From assembly GCF_000758725.1 (NCBI RefSeq), contig NZ_CP009428.1:4216001-4280000 (forward strand): DNA of 64,000 nucleotides, in the 5' to 3' direction. Shown piece by piece: positions 1 to 8,830 of the stretch. How positions within the stretch are numbered: the stretch's first letter is position 1; the number at the start of each line of letters is the position of its first letter. This DNA is from Paenibacillus odorifer (lineage in GTDB: Bacteria; Bacillota; Bacilli; Paenibacillales; Paenibacillaceae). Made by a program: the position numbers and the translations under genes. Under the pieces are notes generated by a model. It did not search any database, was not told where the DNA came from, and saw only the letters and a list, made by a program, of their open reading frames with translations.

Positions 1-398
1 TAGGCTGAATCATCTGCTGTTCGTGACCAGTTCTTTCCCCCGCGCCTATTTGTGTAAAGTTCTGGGATGCAATTTGGAATTGTCTTTAAGCCTTCCTTCC
101 ACGCGAATGCCATGTCCTGAAGCAAGGAGGATGAACTTCCACCTGAGGGTCTGATAAGATCACTTAAGGTTAAATTATTTTCCGATCTCGTATGCTTAAC
201 TTGAATACAAAGTGAGCGACCATCCTTATATTTCACAACAACATCATCTAATTTATTTATCGTTCTGGCTTGAAAAGCGACCGCCTCAATACCCGAATCT
301 GTGTCGAGCATTTTCAAAACATATTTGAGACCTACAAAAGCCTCATACCAGTAAGGATCATGTTCACCCGAGTTGTAGTTATTCAATATAGGAAACAC
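1..398 (-). CDS. Partial DUF4297-like (Cap4-type) nuclease-domain protein, cut by the window edge
   Basis: An open minus-strand frame runs off position 1, giving about 130 residues with no stop. It reads like the start of a DUF4297/dsDNA-nuclease domain: an acidic pair in NKLDDVVVKY is followed by CIQVKHTR, the usual D...QxK nuclease core, and a DPYWYEAFVGL segment lies upstream. In known systems such domains sit at the N-terminus of anti-phage effectors (for example CBASS Cap4). No ATG is available. The first in-frame GTG is at 398, and a stop lies a few codons further upstream. A GGAGG and an ATG at 478 open another frame that dies at about 383, so a frameshift near 400 is possible. The family call is by eye; the rest of the gene is outside the window. 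Confidence 0.45.
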   Translation of the reverse strand, partial: MFPILNNYNSGEHDPYWYEAFVGLKYVLKMLDTDSGIEAVAFQARTINKLDDVVVKYKDGRSLCIQVKHTRSENNLTLSDLIRPSGGSSSSLLQDMAFAWKEGLKTIPNCIPELYTNRRGGKNWSRTADDSA

Positions 399-572
399 CT
401 CGTCAATGTTAAAATATATCTTTCAGCTAAATCCCGTGAATCATCATTTCCACATCTCATAACTTCATATTTCGTCATATAATTCCAATATCCTCCATGG
501 AAATAGGAAATCCAAACTAAAACCAGATACTCGATTGAATTGTTACGTTTGCTAATACATCTTAATACGAAC

Positions 573-603
573 AAAATGCCCTCTCACAAAGGATTGGGCT
601 TTT
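573..603 (-). terminator. Weak terminator-like hairpin after the recombinase
   Basis: GCCC/GGGC arms are flanked by A and T runs about 100 bases past the end of the recombinase reading frame. The stem is short, with one mismatch, so this is only a candidate. Confidence 0.3.
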
Positions 604-705
604 GATATAGGTAAATGTGGCTCAGAGATGTTATTTCTTAATAAGCGACACACAGCACTCCACATGTGTAGAGACAGTGGAAATGACCTCCAAAAGTACT
701 CGATC

Positions 706-2214
706 TTATTTATAACAAACCGTCAACTCCACCCGATTCCCTTCCCTATCATACACAATCCGCTCCACTAGCTTCTTCAACGCCCGATTCTTCTCTTCAC
801 TTGTCACTGAACCGCTCCACAACTCCCTAAACTCACCTATCCGCTCATATATCTGCTCCACAGTCGGATAATTACCTTCATCTACTACAACCTTCCGTAA
901 ATTCTTCAACTCTTCCCCCAACTTCTGTATCTGCCTTGATCGAACAGCCTTTCGCTCTAAAAACACTTGCTTCGTTATCATGTCCTCTTCATACGATTCA
1001 TACAGCTTGTCCAATGCCCGCTTCTGCTTTTTCAACTCCTGCTCTTTGACCTCAATGATCGTCTGCGTATCATTATAACGACTTCCATGCAATTCAATCT
1101 CCCGTAAAATGTTTGGGTCTACATGAATAATCCGATCATACAGAGCATTGAAAAAATCGGCATCCATTACTTTGCCACGCTGTTCACATTTGCTGCCATC
1201 TTTGTACTGGTGATAGCACAATGCACTCCAGTGCTACCCCTGCTTCTTGTTCTCACCCACTCGGAATCTCATCCGTGAACCGCACTTTTCACAATACAGC
1301 AAGCCTGACAAAGGAAAAATGTTACGCCTTGAATTGGGATTCAACATGCGATTCTTAAGCAGCCGCTCCATAATCGCTTCATGTTCTTCCGGCGTTTTCA
1401 GCTTTTCATGTGTTCCCATGACTTTAATCCGCTCTTCTTCGGGAACCAATTCCACCTGTCCACGTTTGGAACGGGTTTTACCATAAGTAATGTAACCCAA
1501 ATGGATTTCGCTTGCCAGCAACCGTTGAACCGTAATATTTGACCAGCCCTTGCTCTTTCCATCCGGCTTAATGTTGTATGGCGTGGGTATCTTGTTATTC
1601 GTCAACCAAATGGCGATATGTCCCAAGTTTGTTCCATTAAGATATTTCTCTACAATCGCTCGGTAAATTGGACGCTTCGTCTCATCGACCAGTACCGACC
1701 TTGTGTTCTTATCATAATAGTTTGGAAACGGTGGCTTTCCATTTGTCCACATGCCTTTTTTCGCCCCAGCCTCTTTGCCCTACTTCATTCTTCGCTTAAT
1801 CGTTTTATATTCTATTCGGGCAAAAATGGACATGAAATCAAAGGATACATCGTCATTGTCTATTTCCAGATCGTATATCTTGTTTGGTGTGATAATGACC
1901 GTTTCTGAGTTTAAAAACGGATCTTTTATGAGTGCCCAATCCTTATTTTCTCCACGCCCTAAACGGTCAATATCCATGACCACTACCCCATAATAAAGCT
2001 GGAATTCAACATGTCGAAGAAACTTCTGCATTTCCTTACGGGACTCGATCTTTTCACCTGAGGCCACTTTTTCATATAGCCTATAAGTCCAATTTCGATT
2101 CTCGACCAAGGTCAGAAGGGTATCCCTATGCTTCGAGAGAACGTCTTCAAACTTACCATCATCCCGTGATTTTCTTAAATAAACGGCTACGTGTTTAATT
2201 GTTTTACTTTCCAT
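706..2214 (-). pseudogene. Large serine recombinase (resolvase/integrase type) broken by two in-frame TAG codons
   Basis: One continuous frame of about 502 codons is interrupted only by TAG codons at about 1780-1782 and 1232-1234; no frameshift is needed. The N-terminal part is a resolvase domain: AVYLRKSRDDG carries the catalytic serine, SRKEMQKFL follows, and the MDIDRLGRG motif is typical of the family. The middle part is a Recombinase domain starting at KGMWTNG, then a zinc-ribbon-like CEKCGSRMRF, then a coiled-coil C-terminal region rich in K, E and Q. The ATG at 2214 has a GGAG upstream. Such proteins integrate or excise phages and integrative elements. The first TAG sits where family members usually have Gln (RRMK-x-GKEAG), so CAG to TAG is likely. 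It is most probably an inactivated integrase; amber readthrough is the alternative. Confidence 0.85.
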
Positions 2215-2328
2215 AATAGTTTCTACTCCAAACCTGTTAAATTTTTGCTGCCTTTCAAGTAGAATGTTGAGCATTTTTGATGACACATCATCGAATATGA
2301 CAACTGTAAAATTTTGGAGGCGCAATTC

Positions 2329-2508
2329 ATGAAGAAATGTGAATATGTAATCAAAGAAGTTAATGAGCCATCTGGCAAAGCGTTGCGGCAATTTCATGAG
2401 CATGTGACCGAAATATTAAGCCATACTGTCCAAGCTGAAGCCGAGAAGACATACCACTCCCCAAGTGAATCATTCTACGCAAGACAGTCAGAAAAATTAA
2501 CAAAATAA
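2329..2508 (+). CDS. Small hypothetical protein divergent from the recombinase
   Basis: The product is 59 residues, hydrophilic and charged, starting MKKCEYVIKEVNEPSG. A good Shine-Dalgarno (TGGAGG, 9 bases before the ATG at 2329) supports the start, and a hairpin terminator follows immediately. It is transcribed away from the serine recombinase, about 115 bases from that start, so it may be an accessory gene of the same element. No domain is recognised. The frame extends a few codons upstream, but that start would lie over the Shine-Dalgarno. Confidence 0.6.
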   Translation: MKKCEYVIKEVNEPSGKALRQFHEHVTEILSHTVQAEAEKTYHSPSESFYARQSEKLTK

Positions 2509-2510
2509 AA

Positions 2511-2556
2511 ACAAGCCGGAGCACATGACCAATCCATGCTCCGACTTGTTCTATTT
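2511..2556 (+). terminator. Hairpin terminator
   Basis: Arms ACAAGCCGGAGCA and TGCTCCGACTTGT pair with one mismatch and are followed by TCTATTT. It directly follows the small gene ending at 2508. The same left arm recurs in the terminator at 22471. Confidence 0.75.
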
Positions 2557-2700
2557 CAGGTTATTTTGAATGAATTCCCGTTCCAACTTTTTCAGATACT
2601 TAAGCGAATTCTCGAAGGAATACAGGTACATGGAGCGAAGCATCCTCAGCTTTTCGACTGAGCCGTCCGCAATCACTTGCTTAATGGCCGGTGCAGAATC
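2551..2700 (-). pseudogene. Gene remnant (about 49 codons) with no start
   Basis: A minus-strand frame bounded upstream by TAA at 2701-2703 encodes a helical, charged peptide (PAIKQVIADGSVEKL ... FENSLKYLKKLEREF) that looks like the C-terminus of a real protein. It has no ATG with a ribosome site, and its stop overlaps the terminator of the plus-strand gene. Probably a truncated gene left by element decay; the parent family is not recognised. Confidence 0.35.
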
Positions 2701-2915
2701 TTACTAAACATAATGTTTTATTTTTATAATCTAGGTCTTATAAACCACAGTCCCATTGTACTGTAACATGGTAGAAGATGTAGCACGATATTTCCATGAT
2801 TCAACGCAAAAAACTTCTAATCAATACTGAGCCGCTGAAGCTTCTTTGAATAATTGATTCATACAAACAACTCATCAATGACAAGTCAAATATCCCTTAC
2901 GGAGGGAAATTCTCT

Positions 2916-2949
2916 TATTTATTTATTTGTTTGTTTGTTTGTTTGTTTA
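2916..2949. repeat. TTTA/TTTG tetranucleotide tract
   Basis: About eight consecutive TTTA or TTTG units lie in the gap between the recombinase region and the DUF3626 gene, about 35 bases past the latter's stop. It is not inside a credible gene. The remaining part of the 2700-2985 gap shows nothing else. Confidence 0.85.
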
Positions 2950-2984
2950 CTTAAATGCCTTAACTTCAAGCGTACCAAGGCTTC

Positions 2985-4133
2985 TTACAACTTAAAGTTT
3001 CGGAGCGGCTTTCCGTACCGTACCAAAACATGCCATAAGAGTTTTAATTCTTGAAGTACTTCTTTATCGGTTCCTCGGTCCCGCCATGCTGCAGGATCAT
3101 GCTTTAAGTGCATAGCAGCAGATCCAATCATGCTCGCATCGATATAACCGTGAAGAGCAATACGCTCAGCCAAGGAAGGCATCGTAGGACCTCTAAAATC
3201 TGAAGGCACTTCGTCTACCCACATCGCGAATCCCATGTGCCAATAGAGTTGGATGGCATACTGTAAACATATTTGCTCCAGGACTTGCCCTGTTGGAGTG
3301 CCCTTGAATGAAGGATCGGCTACTAAAATTTCCACATCTTCCTTCAGACGGATGTTTCCATGAACTTGCACTTCAATATAGTGGTTAAGATTACGTTTAG
3401 CTTCACCCTTTGAAGGGTCTGTAAACGGCATTGTGAGGTTGACCCGAAGATGGTCGACTAATTTTTGTGATTGAAGATCTTTTTCCCCTAGAGCGGAATC
3501 TCTTAAGAAAATCTCCTCTAATAATGCCGCCATCATATCATCAAATTCTGCATATGTCCCTTTCTGTACAGGGTTTTGATGCGAATCCATATAGGTGTAT
3601 GTACTGCGATAAGAAACCTCAGGGGATAGGAGGAAATAGCAGGAGCCAAAGCGCGGAGCTGGCCCATCCGAATGACGCATCAAATCAAGAGCGCCATATT
3701 TAGGGCGTTCGCTATTCGAAGCACCCTCTTGTTGGTATGCCCCTCCAAATAGTCTTTCCTCCCACAAATCACGTGGACCACCCGGATAGGCTGATACACT
3801 ACCACTGGATAACATGGTCTCAAATTGGCTCTTGTACACGCCTTGCTCCAATAGCGCCTCTGCAACACTTTTCTTTACCGGATCTAGTCGATCTGGATGG
3901 AAATGTAGAGCAATCTTCGCATGTGACTTTATTTTGACCACAGCATCTTCAAACTCTTCCCGATCCACATTAGACATTTGAAGAATTTCATGGATGGTCT
4001 GAGCTGCTTCACTTTTTCTAGTTCGCGCGTAATTCGTAACATATTCTAGAGCCGATAATTGTGACTCCGATAGTTCCTCAGTGAACTGAGACTCTCTTAT
4101 TTTATTGGCATTTGCATCGCCTTTCCACTCCAT
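2985..4133 (-). CDS. DUF3626 domain protein
   Basis: The product is 382 residues, cytoplasmic, with no signal peptide. It matches the DUF3626 pattern by eye: LHFHPDR, then a GVYKSQFETMLSSG segment, YPGGPRDLWEERLFGGAYQ, RPKYGALDL and PRFGSCYFLL in the expected order over residues 75-165. The function of the family is not known to me. The start is supported by AAAGGAG 11 bases before the ATG. The TGA of a decayed upstream frame overlaps this Shine-Dalgarno, which suggests former translational coupling. Confidence 0.8.
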   Translation of the reverse strand: MEWKGDANANKIRESQFTEELSESQLSALEYVTNYARTRKSEAAQTIHEILQMSNVDREEFEDAVVKIKSHAKIALHFHPDRLDPVKKSVAEALLEQGVYKSQFETMLSSGSVSAYPGGPRDLWEERLFGGAYQQEGASNSERPKYGALDLMRHSDGPAPRFGSCYFLLSPEVSYRSTYTYMDSHQNPVQKGTYAEFDDMMAALLEEIFLRDSALGEKDLQSQKLVDHLRVNLTMPFTDPSKGEAKRNLNHYIEVQVHGNIRLKEDVEILVADPSFKGTPTGQVLEQICLQYAIQLYWHMGFAMWVDEVPSDFRGPTMPSLAERIALHGYIDASMIGSAAMHLKHDPAAWRDRGTDKEVLQELKLLWHVLVRYGKPLRNFKL

Positions 4134-4140
4134 TGCTTAT

Positions 4141-4406
4141 TCACTCCTTTCTAGACCCAGTATATAAGAAAAGAGACTTGATTTCTCCTCTCACTGTATC
4201 AAACGCTTCTTCACTTGAAAATTTCATATCCTTACAATCGCGGAATCCGATAACTTTACGTGGATCTGGAATGATATAAATTCAAGATCGAATGGTGATG
4301 GCTTGAACATCGTATGCGCGTTATGCGTAATCTTCCTTTTTCGCGGAGCAATCAACCCGATTAGCTCGTAAGGTGCTGTCAAATAGGGACTCAAAACAAA
4401 TACCAT
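4141..4406 (-). pseudogene. Probable frameshifted small gene upstream of DUF3626
   Basis: An ATG at 4406 opens about 45 good codons (to the segment PSPFDLEF). The sense then continues in another frame (IPDPRKVIGFRDCKDMKFSS ... RGEIKSLF) and stops at 4141 in the Shine-Dalgarno of the DUF3626 gene. A single-base shift near 4270 would join the two into one protein of about 88 residues. The product is not recognised. The ATG at 4406 directly follows an in-frame TGA and has no strong ribosome site, so a longer ancestor is possible. Confidence 0.4.
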
Positions 4407-4443
4407 TCAGTTAACCGTCAGTGTCACAACCACTCAACCATTA

Positions 4444-5088
4444 TTAGAGCGTCTCAGCCAATTTCTGAATCTTTGAGTGGGAAATTAAATATACATTGCC
4501 TATAATGTCGATTTTGCTGTCCTTCACACGTACAGCACCATCTTTGTCTGCCGCCACATAAATATCCATTTTATTCGATAAAGGAAAACGCTCCTCAATC
4601 ATCGCGGTGTTATCATGATCAAAATGAGCTTCAAAAGAAAAGTGATTAAGAGCCATACCTTCACAAACAGTGCATTCATCCACATATTCATCAGACATGT
4701 TCATCCCGCCAGCACTTGTTCCCATTACAACAGCATTGCTTTTTTTAATCAAATCCGATAATTCATATTCCGTCACAAGGTGCTTTTGGTCGCGAGCGGT
4801 TCCACCACATAAAAAAACGACAGAGGCATTTTGAATTAATCGCTGGGCATCTTCCTTCTGCGTACGGTCATCAATGAAATGATATTCATCAAAAAAAATG
4901 TTAGCCTGATTAAACCATGTCCTTTCAAAAACACTATCAATATTAACTTGTTCATCACTAAAATCAGACGATTCAGCGCTAATCATAACCAGCGATTTTC
5001 TGTCTGTTATATCCTCATGCAACACATTGACTAACTTCTCAGAAAAACCCTTATCATAAAACCAATCCAAGTAATAGTGAGTTTTCAT
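4444..5088 (-). CDS. Peptidase S51 (dipeptidase E/cyanophycinase-like) family protein
   Basis: The product is 214 residues and cytoplasmic. It carries the class I glutamine-amidotransferase-like fold of S51 peptidases: VVFLCGGTARDQ is followed by VVMGTSAGGMNMS, where GTSAGG holds the nucleophilic serine of the nucleophile elbow. ALNHFSFEAHFD may supply the His. Family members cleave Asp-X dipeptides or related substrates. The length fits a bacterial PepE-like protein. GGAGG lies 9 bases before the ATG. The gene stands upstream of the decayed small gene and DUF3626 on the same strand and could share their transcript. Confidence 0.8.
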   Translation of the reverse strand: MKTHYYLDWFYDKGFSEKLVNVLHEDITDRKSLVMISAESSDFSDEQVNIDSVFERTWFNQANIFFDEYHFIDDRTQKEDAQRLIQNASVVFLCGGTARDQKHLVTEYELSDLIKKSNAVVMGTSAGGMNMSDEYVDECTVCEGMALNHFSFEAHFDHDNTAMIEERFPLSNKMDIYVAADKDGAVRVKDSKIDIIGNVYLISHSKIQKLAETL

Positions 5089-5280
5089 CCGTAATTACCT
5101 CCATATGTAATATTTAAATTATCCATTATGTTTATCAAAATCCATAGTGCCAAGCAAGAGAAATTATCTTCATTCCTTTTATATCATGGATATCGTACCA
5201 TATAATGGAATTCAATAAATCTTACAAATTGATTAAAACAAAAAAATGCCAGCATCATTAGTACCTTCGGTGAATAGCAA

Positions 5281-5321
5281 AAAGACTTACTCGAGGTATC
5301 GATCCCTTCAAGTAAGTCTTT
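5281..5321 (-). terminator. Terminator of the metNIQ-like operon
   Basis: AAAGACTTACT pairs with AGTAAGTCTTT around a 19-base loop, with flanking T runs on both strands, 30 bases beyond the VOC gene stop. Confidence 0.8.
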
Positions 5322-5350
5322 ATTTCTAAAGTTATAAAGATACTAGTCCC

Positions 5351-6115
5351 TTAAACGAAAACATACTCCCCATCACCAATCCGAATCGTCTTCTCTTTCA
5401 GCTCTAACGAATCCGTTTCAAAAACCACCTGCTTGAATTGGTTCTCGTCTCCTTGCACGAAAGCAAATGATCTATCGCCAATCTTAAGGCTGAAGGTATC
5501 ATCCTCTGACTTCGTAACAGGCAGTCCGAATATGGTTCCCCAATGGTTGGCTGCAGCTTCAGGATCGGAGACATGAAATACAGCACGGACGATTTCGACT
5601 TCTCCCGCAGGATGAGGCTTAATGACTCCAGATGATGTTAATCTTTCCACTCGCTCTGTATCCGTTCCGCTCCATTGAATGATGAACGGATAGACCAGTC
5701 CCCCAAAGTCACCAGCAATGGTCATCATCCGCCACTCTATTAATCTGCCCTCGTTATCTAGACGCTTACCATCGATAATTGGAGATAATGATAAGCCTGC
5801 TGCTTCCAGGGAAGCCGCTACTTCTTCAATATCATCCGTCCGGATGACTACTCTACTTAGAACTTCATGTTCTGGTAAAAGTTCAACTGCATCTTTCACC
5901 ACTAGATTATGTTCAGTTGCCTTTGCCAGCTCAAGATTCTCAATGCCCAGAAACTCGAGATAGGTTAGCCCAAAGTAACTTAAGGCATTATAGGTTCCCC
6001 AATCTTTATGAGAGCCTCCCTTAAAAGCAACCAATCCATGAGCTCCAAAGATCTCAACCGGTTTGGCCAAATCATTGACATAGTGAACTAAATGATCCCA
6101 TTTCATCGTTGCCAT
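5351..6115 (-). CDS. VOC family (Glyoxalase_3-like) protein
   Basis: The product is 254 residues. MKWDHLVHYVNDL at the N-terminus has the first metal-ligand-like His of the vicinal oxygen chelate fold, and the pattern GGSHKDWGTYNALSYFG ... YLEFLGIEN is typical of Glyoxalase_3 proteins. A second betaalphabetabetabeta half (AVFHVSDPEAAANHWG) follows at about residues 170-250. Substrate unknown. The ATG at 6115 lies 2 bases past the ProC-like stop, with GGGAG upstream; an ATG three codons downstream is also possible. It is the last gene of the regulated minus-strand operon. Confidence 0.8.
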   Translation of the reverse strand: MATMKWDHLVHYVNDLAKPVEIFGAHGLVAFKGGSHKDWGTYNALSYFGLTYLEFLGIENLELAKATEHNLVVKDAVELLPEHEVLSRVVIRTDDIEEVAASLEAAGLSLSPIIDGKRLDNEGRLIEWRMMTIAGDFGGLVYPFIIQWSGTDTERVERLTSSGVIKPHPAGEVEIVRAVFHVSDPEAAANHWGTIFGLPVTKSEDDTFSLKIGDRSFAFVQGDENQFKQVVFETDSLELKEKTIRIGDGEYVFV

Positions 6116-6117
6116 GC

Positions 6118-6924
6118 TTACTTCACTCCCAGCTCAGTAGTACGTTTTACGGCTGCCAGAACACTTCTTTGCAGACCCGCTGCGAAATCACTGTTGTTTA
6201 ATTCGTACAAGCCATGCATGCCGACACCGCCAGGTGAATTATTAATATCCAGCAGCTGTCGTGGATGCAGCCCTGTTTGTTGCAGCATTGCTACCGATCC
6301 CATCAGATTCTCCAGTGCAACCTTCCAGGCTTGCTCACGCGGCAGTCCGGCGAGTACACCTGCATCCACGAGAGATTCAATGAAATAATAGATATAGTTA
6401 GGACCCGCCACACCAAATCCAGTAAAAACATCCATTAACGCCTCATCCAGATATTGTACTTTTCCAAAGCCGAGTAAGAAATACTCCACTTGATCACGAG
6501 TAGCATATGCATTTAACGCTACACCACTATAGCCATATCCTGTATCGGTTAAAGTATTGGGGATAACCCGGATAATGGACCGTTCAGCTCCAAAATACCC
6601 AGCTAATTGATCATTTGTCACACCCGCCACAATCGATACGATTGCGGCAGAAGCTGTAGCGAATTGTTGTACATCTTGACCAAGTGTAGTTAAATCATCC
6701 TGTGGGCGAACTGCCACTACAATCACATCTGCTGTAGACAGGTTATGCTCTTGCGGACTCTCCGTATCTACACCGTATTTGGTATTCAAAAACTGCAGCC
6801 GCGCTTCATTAATATCCGATACACTAATTTGATTTACAGACAAGGTGTTATTCGCTATACATGCGCGGATGATCGCTTCCGCCATCTGTCCGCCACCAAT
6901 AAAATGAATCTTTTCTTTGGTCAC
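6118..6924 (-). CDS. proC: Pyrroline-5-carboxylate reductase-like protein
   Basis: The product is about 268 residues. IHFIGGGQMAEAII is the N-terminal NAD(P)-binding GxGxxA motif, VVAVRPQD follows, and the C-terminal dimerisation domain has SPGGVGMHGLYEL, the counterpart of the family SPGGTT motif. ProC reduces 1-pyrroline-5-carboxylate to proline with NAD(P)H. The preferred start is GTG at 6924 (AAGGAAG about 9 bases upstream, 17 bases past the metQ stop); an upstream ATG at 6957 would overlap metQ and add 11 non-conserved residues. Its place inside a metNIQ-like operon rather than with proAB suggests it may act on a different cyclic imine; that is inference. Confidence 0.85.
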   Translation of the reverse strand: MTKEKIHFIGGGQMAEAIIRACIANNTLSVNQISVSDINEARLQFLNTKYGVDTESPQEHNLSTADVIVVAVRPQDDLTTLGQDVQQFATASAAIVSIVAGVTNDQLAGYFGAERSIIRVIPNTLTDTGYGYSGVALNAYATRDQVEYFLLGFGKVQYLDEALMDVFTGFGVAGPNYIYYFIESLVDAGVLAGLPREQAWKVALENLMGSVAMLQQTGLHPRQLLDINNSPGGVGMHGLYELNNSDFAAGLQRSVLAAVKRTTELGVK

Positions 6925-6941
6925 TCCGTTCACTTCCTTAA

Positions 6942-7769
6942 TTAATTGTTGTCCCAAGCTTCAGGTAGAATGAAACCATCATATTTTTCTAATCCATGAA
7001 TATATTCTTCAAACTCTTTGGATTCATAAGCAGCTTTCAAATCTTTAGCCCACTGTGAATTTTCATCCTTTTTATTAACCGATACGATAATTCTGTGTTC
7101 CATAGGTGTGTTTTCTATTTTCAAAGCATCCGTAATCTTTCTGTCCGAATTGGCAATATAATTACCGTTTACAACGCCATAATCAACATCTTGAAGGGAG
7201 ACAAGGATTTGAGCGGGGTCCAGTATTTTAATATCAATATTATATTTATCCGGTTCCATACTATTAATATTGAAATCCGCTACGCCCGCCCCTTCTTTAA
7301 TTTTGACCCAACCCAATTCTTCCAGAATACGTAGTGCACGCTCTTGGTTTACCGGATCGTTCGGAACAGCTACGGTTGTACCGTCTTTAACATCGTCTAG
7401 CGTGGTATGATTTACAGAATAAAGACCTTGTGGAGCACCTGGAACATAAGCAATTCCGACCATATCTGCATTGATTTCTTCGTTAATGGCCTCCATATAG
7501 GCTGTACTTTGGAATATACTTGCGTCAATGGAGCCTTCTTTCATTGCTGGATTGACCTGCATATTTTGCGAGAAGGTTTTAATGTCAACGGAATACCCTT
7601 GTTTCTCTAGAATCGGTAGAATCGATTGGCGGAATTGTTCCTCATAGGTTCCAACACCAAATCCAACGGTAAGCTTTTTCTTATCTCCAGAATCCCCCGC
7701 CTCTTTATTGCCACAAGCCGTCAACACTGCAAGAACACCTATCATCATCACTAACATTAACTTTTTCAT
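6942..7769 (-). CDS. metQ: MetQ/NlpA-family substrate-binding lipoprotein
   Basis: The product is 275 residues. The N-terminus is a lipoprotein signal (MKKLMLVMMIGVL, lipobox LTAC with Cys19), so the mature protein is membrane-anchored outside the cell. The rest is NlpA-like: LTVGFGVGTYEEQFRQSI, then GSIDASIFQSTAYMEA and PNDPVNQERALRILEELG. The family binds methionine or related amino acids for the MetNI importer. GGGGAAG precedes the ATG. It lies with metN and metI in one operon but is separated from metI by the URO-D-family gene, which is unusual. The actual ligand may not be methionine. Confidence 0.88.
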   Translation of the reverse strand: MKKLMLVMMIGVLAVLTACGNKEAGDSGDKKKLTVGFGVGTYEEQFRQSILPILEKQGYSVDIKTFSQNMQVNPAMKEGSIDASIFQSTAYMEAINEEINADMVGIAYVPGAPQGLYSVNHTTLDDVKDGTTVAVPNDPVNQERALRILEELGWVKIKEGAGVADFNINSMEPDKYNIDIKILDPAQILVSLQDVDYGVVNGNYIANSDRKITDALKIENTPMEHRIIVSVNKKDENSQWAKDLKAAYESKEFEEYIHGLEKYDGFILPEAWDNN

Positions 7770-7780
7770 ACTTACTTCCC

Positions 7781-8800
7781 CTATTCCAATATAGATTTTT
7801 TAAATTGTGCCAACGCCTCATCCGTCACATTGAGTGGGATTGCGCAATTTGGAGATAGAATAAACGGCTGGTCTTTCATTAACTTTAATGCATCTTCAGC
7901 CTGCTGCTTGATTTGGGCAATATCGTTTACCGCAAACAACCCATGATCGACTCCCCCCACTTTAGTAGCTTTGAGATTTGCCTCTAACCCTGGATTCCCC
8001 TCGGCTATCGTATCCCAACTGATCCCGTCAATCCGATAATCGTTGAACTTCTCAGGCTGGGCGTAAGCTCCACAAGTATGAAGAATGTTTTTTCCATAGC
8101 TTGCTGCTTCTAACACAATAGAATCATAAGGTCTGGACAGCTCATCAAACATTGCTTCATCAAATAATCCTGGGTGAGCTGTGCCCGTCACTGCGTAGAA
8201 CAAACCGTCAGAGCCCGCTTGCTGTAACTCTTGTACATAATCGGCTAAGGTTAAGGAAATCGCATGTAGCGCATGATGTGCTGCCGCTCGATGTTCTTTA
8301 AACAAGGATTCCAAAGTTACCGGGTGCTCAATACCAAACACCGTTTTAGTAACATAAGCAGAACGCCCTACAATAAATAGCAACACTGTTAAAGGTGAAA
8401 ATACCGTTTGGATTAGCGGGGTGTCTGGTAACCCTTGGCGAATTTTTCTAACCGCATCTAAATGCTCTGCCAAAGGGGCTGACTGGACTGCCTTTTTAAC
8501 ATCGATATCCCACAGACTAGCCGCTGTTGGAATAGCCGTCGTTTGCTGTCTCGGAAATACGGTCTGATAATCCGTAAAATCGTATTGATTCCCCCAAGCT
8601 TCCGCCAGATAAGTCGCTCTTGGATTAATCTTGACCCAATCCCAATCATATTTTTTCGTAAAAGAAATCGTAGTTTCTGCTAAATCATCCGCAGTTTGTT
8701 CTTTGTCGATAAAATGGCGCCAACCACTTCCGATTGGACGATCCGCCCGTTCTCCTGATAATAATGCGTTAAAACGATCTTGCTTACTCCATTCACTCAT
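7781..8800 (-). CDS. Uroporphyrinogen decarboxylase (URO-D) superfamily protein
   Basis: The product is 339 residues. The N-terminal KQDRFNALLSGERADRPI and the C-terminal FILSPNCAIPLNVT resemble the URO-D/MtaA/CmuA TIM-barrel superfamily, which includes cobalamin-dependent methyltransferases as well as haem-synthesis HemE. It lies between metI and metQ homologues, away from haem genes, and no corrinoid-protein gene is present. A methyl-transfer or C-S/C-N bond role in using the imported compound is plausible but unproven. GGGAGG precedes the ATG, and the metQ start follows 11 bases after its stop. Confidence 0.75.
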   Translation of the reverse strand: MSEWSKQDRFNALLSGERADRPIGSGWRHFIDKEQTADDLAETTISFTKKYDWDWVKINPRATYLAEAWGNQYDFTDYQTVFPRQQTTAIPTAASLWDIDVKKAVQSAPLAEHLDAVRKIRQGLPDTPLIQTVFSPLTVLLFIVGRSAYVTKTVFGIEHPVTLESLFKEHRAAAHHALHAISLTLADYVQELQQAGSDGLFYAVTGTAHPGLFDEAMFDELSRPYDSIVLEAASYGKNILHTCGAYAQPEKFNDYRIDGISWDTIAEGNPGLEANLKATKVGGVDHGLFAVNDIAQIKQQAEDALKLMKDQPFILSPNCAIPLNVTDEALAQFKKSILE

Positions 8801-8830
8801 CTGTCGAGTCCCTCCCAGAATATGTAGTAA

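Noticed and set aside
706..2214. Pyrrolysine or other recoding at the two TAG codons
   Set aside because: No pyl genes or suppressor tRNA are visible, and one TAG fits a CAG transition; kept only as an alternative to decay.
2854..3054. 66-codon plus-strand frame across the TTTG tract, considered as a phase-variable gene
   Set aside because: It runs into the opposite DUF3626 coding end and has low-complexity sequence; no evidence of a real product.
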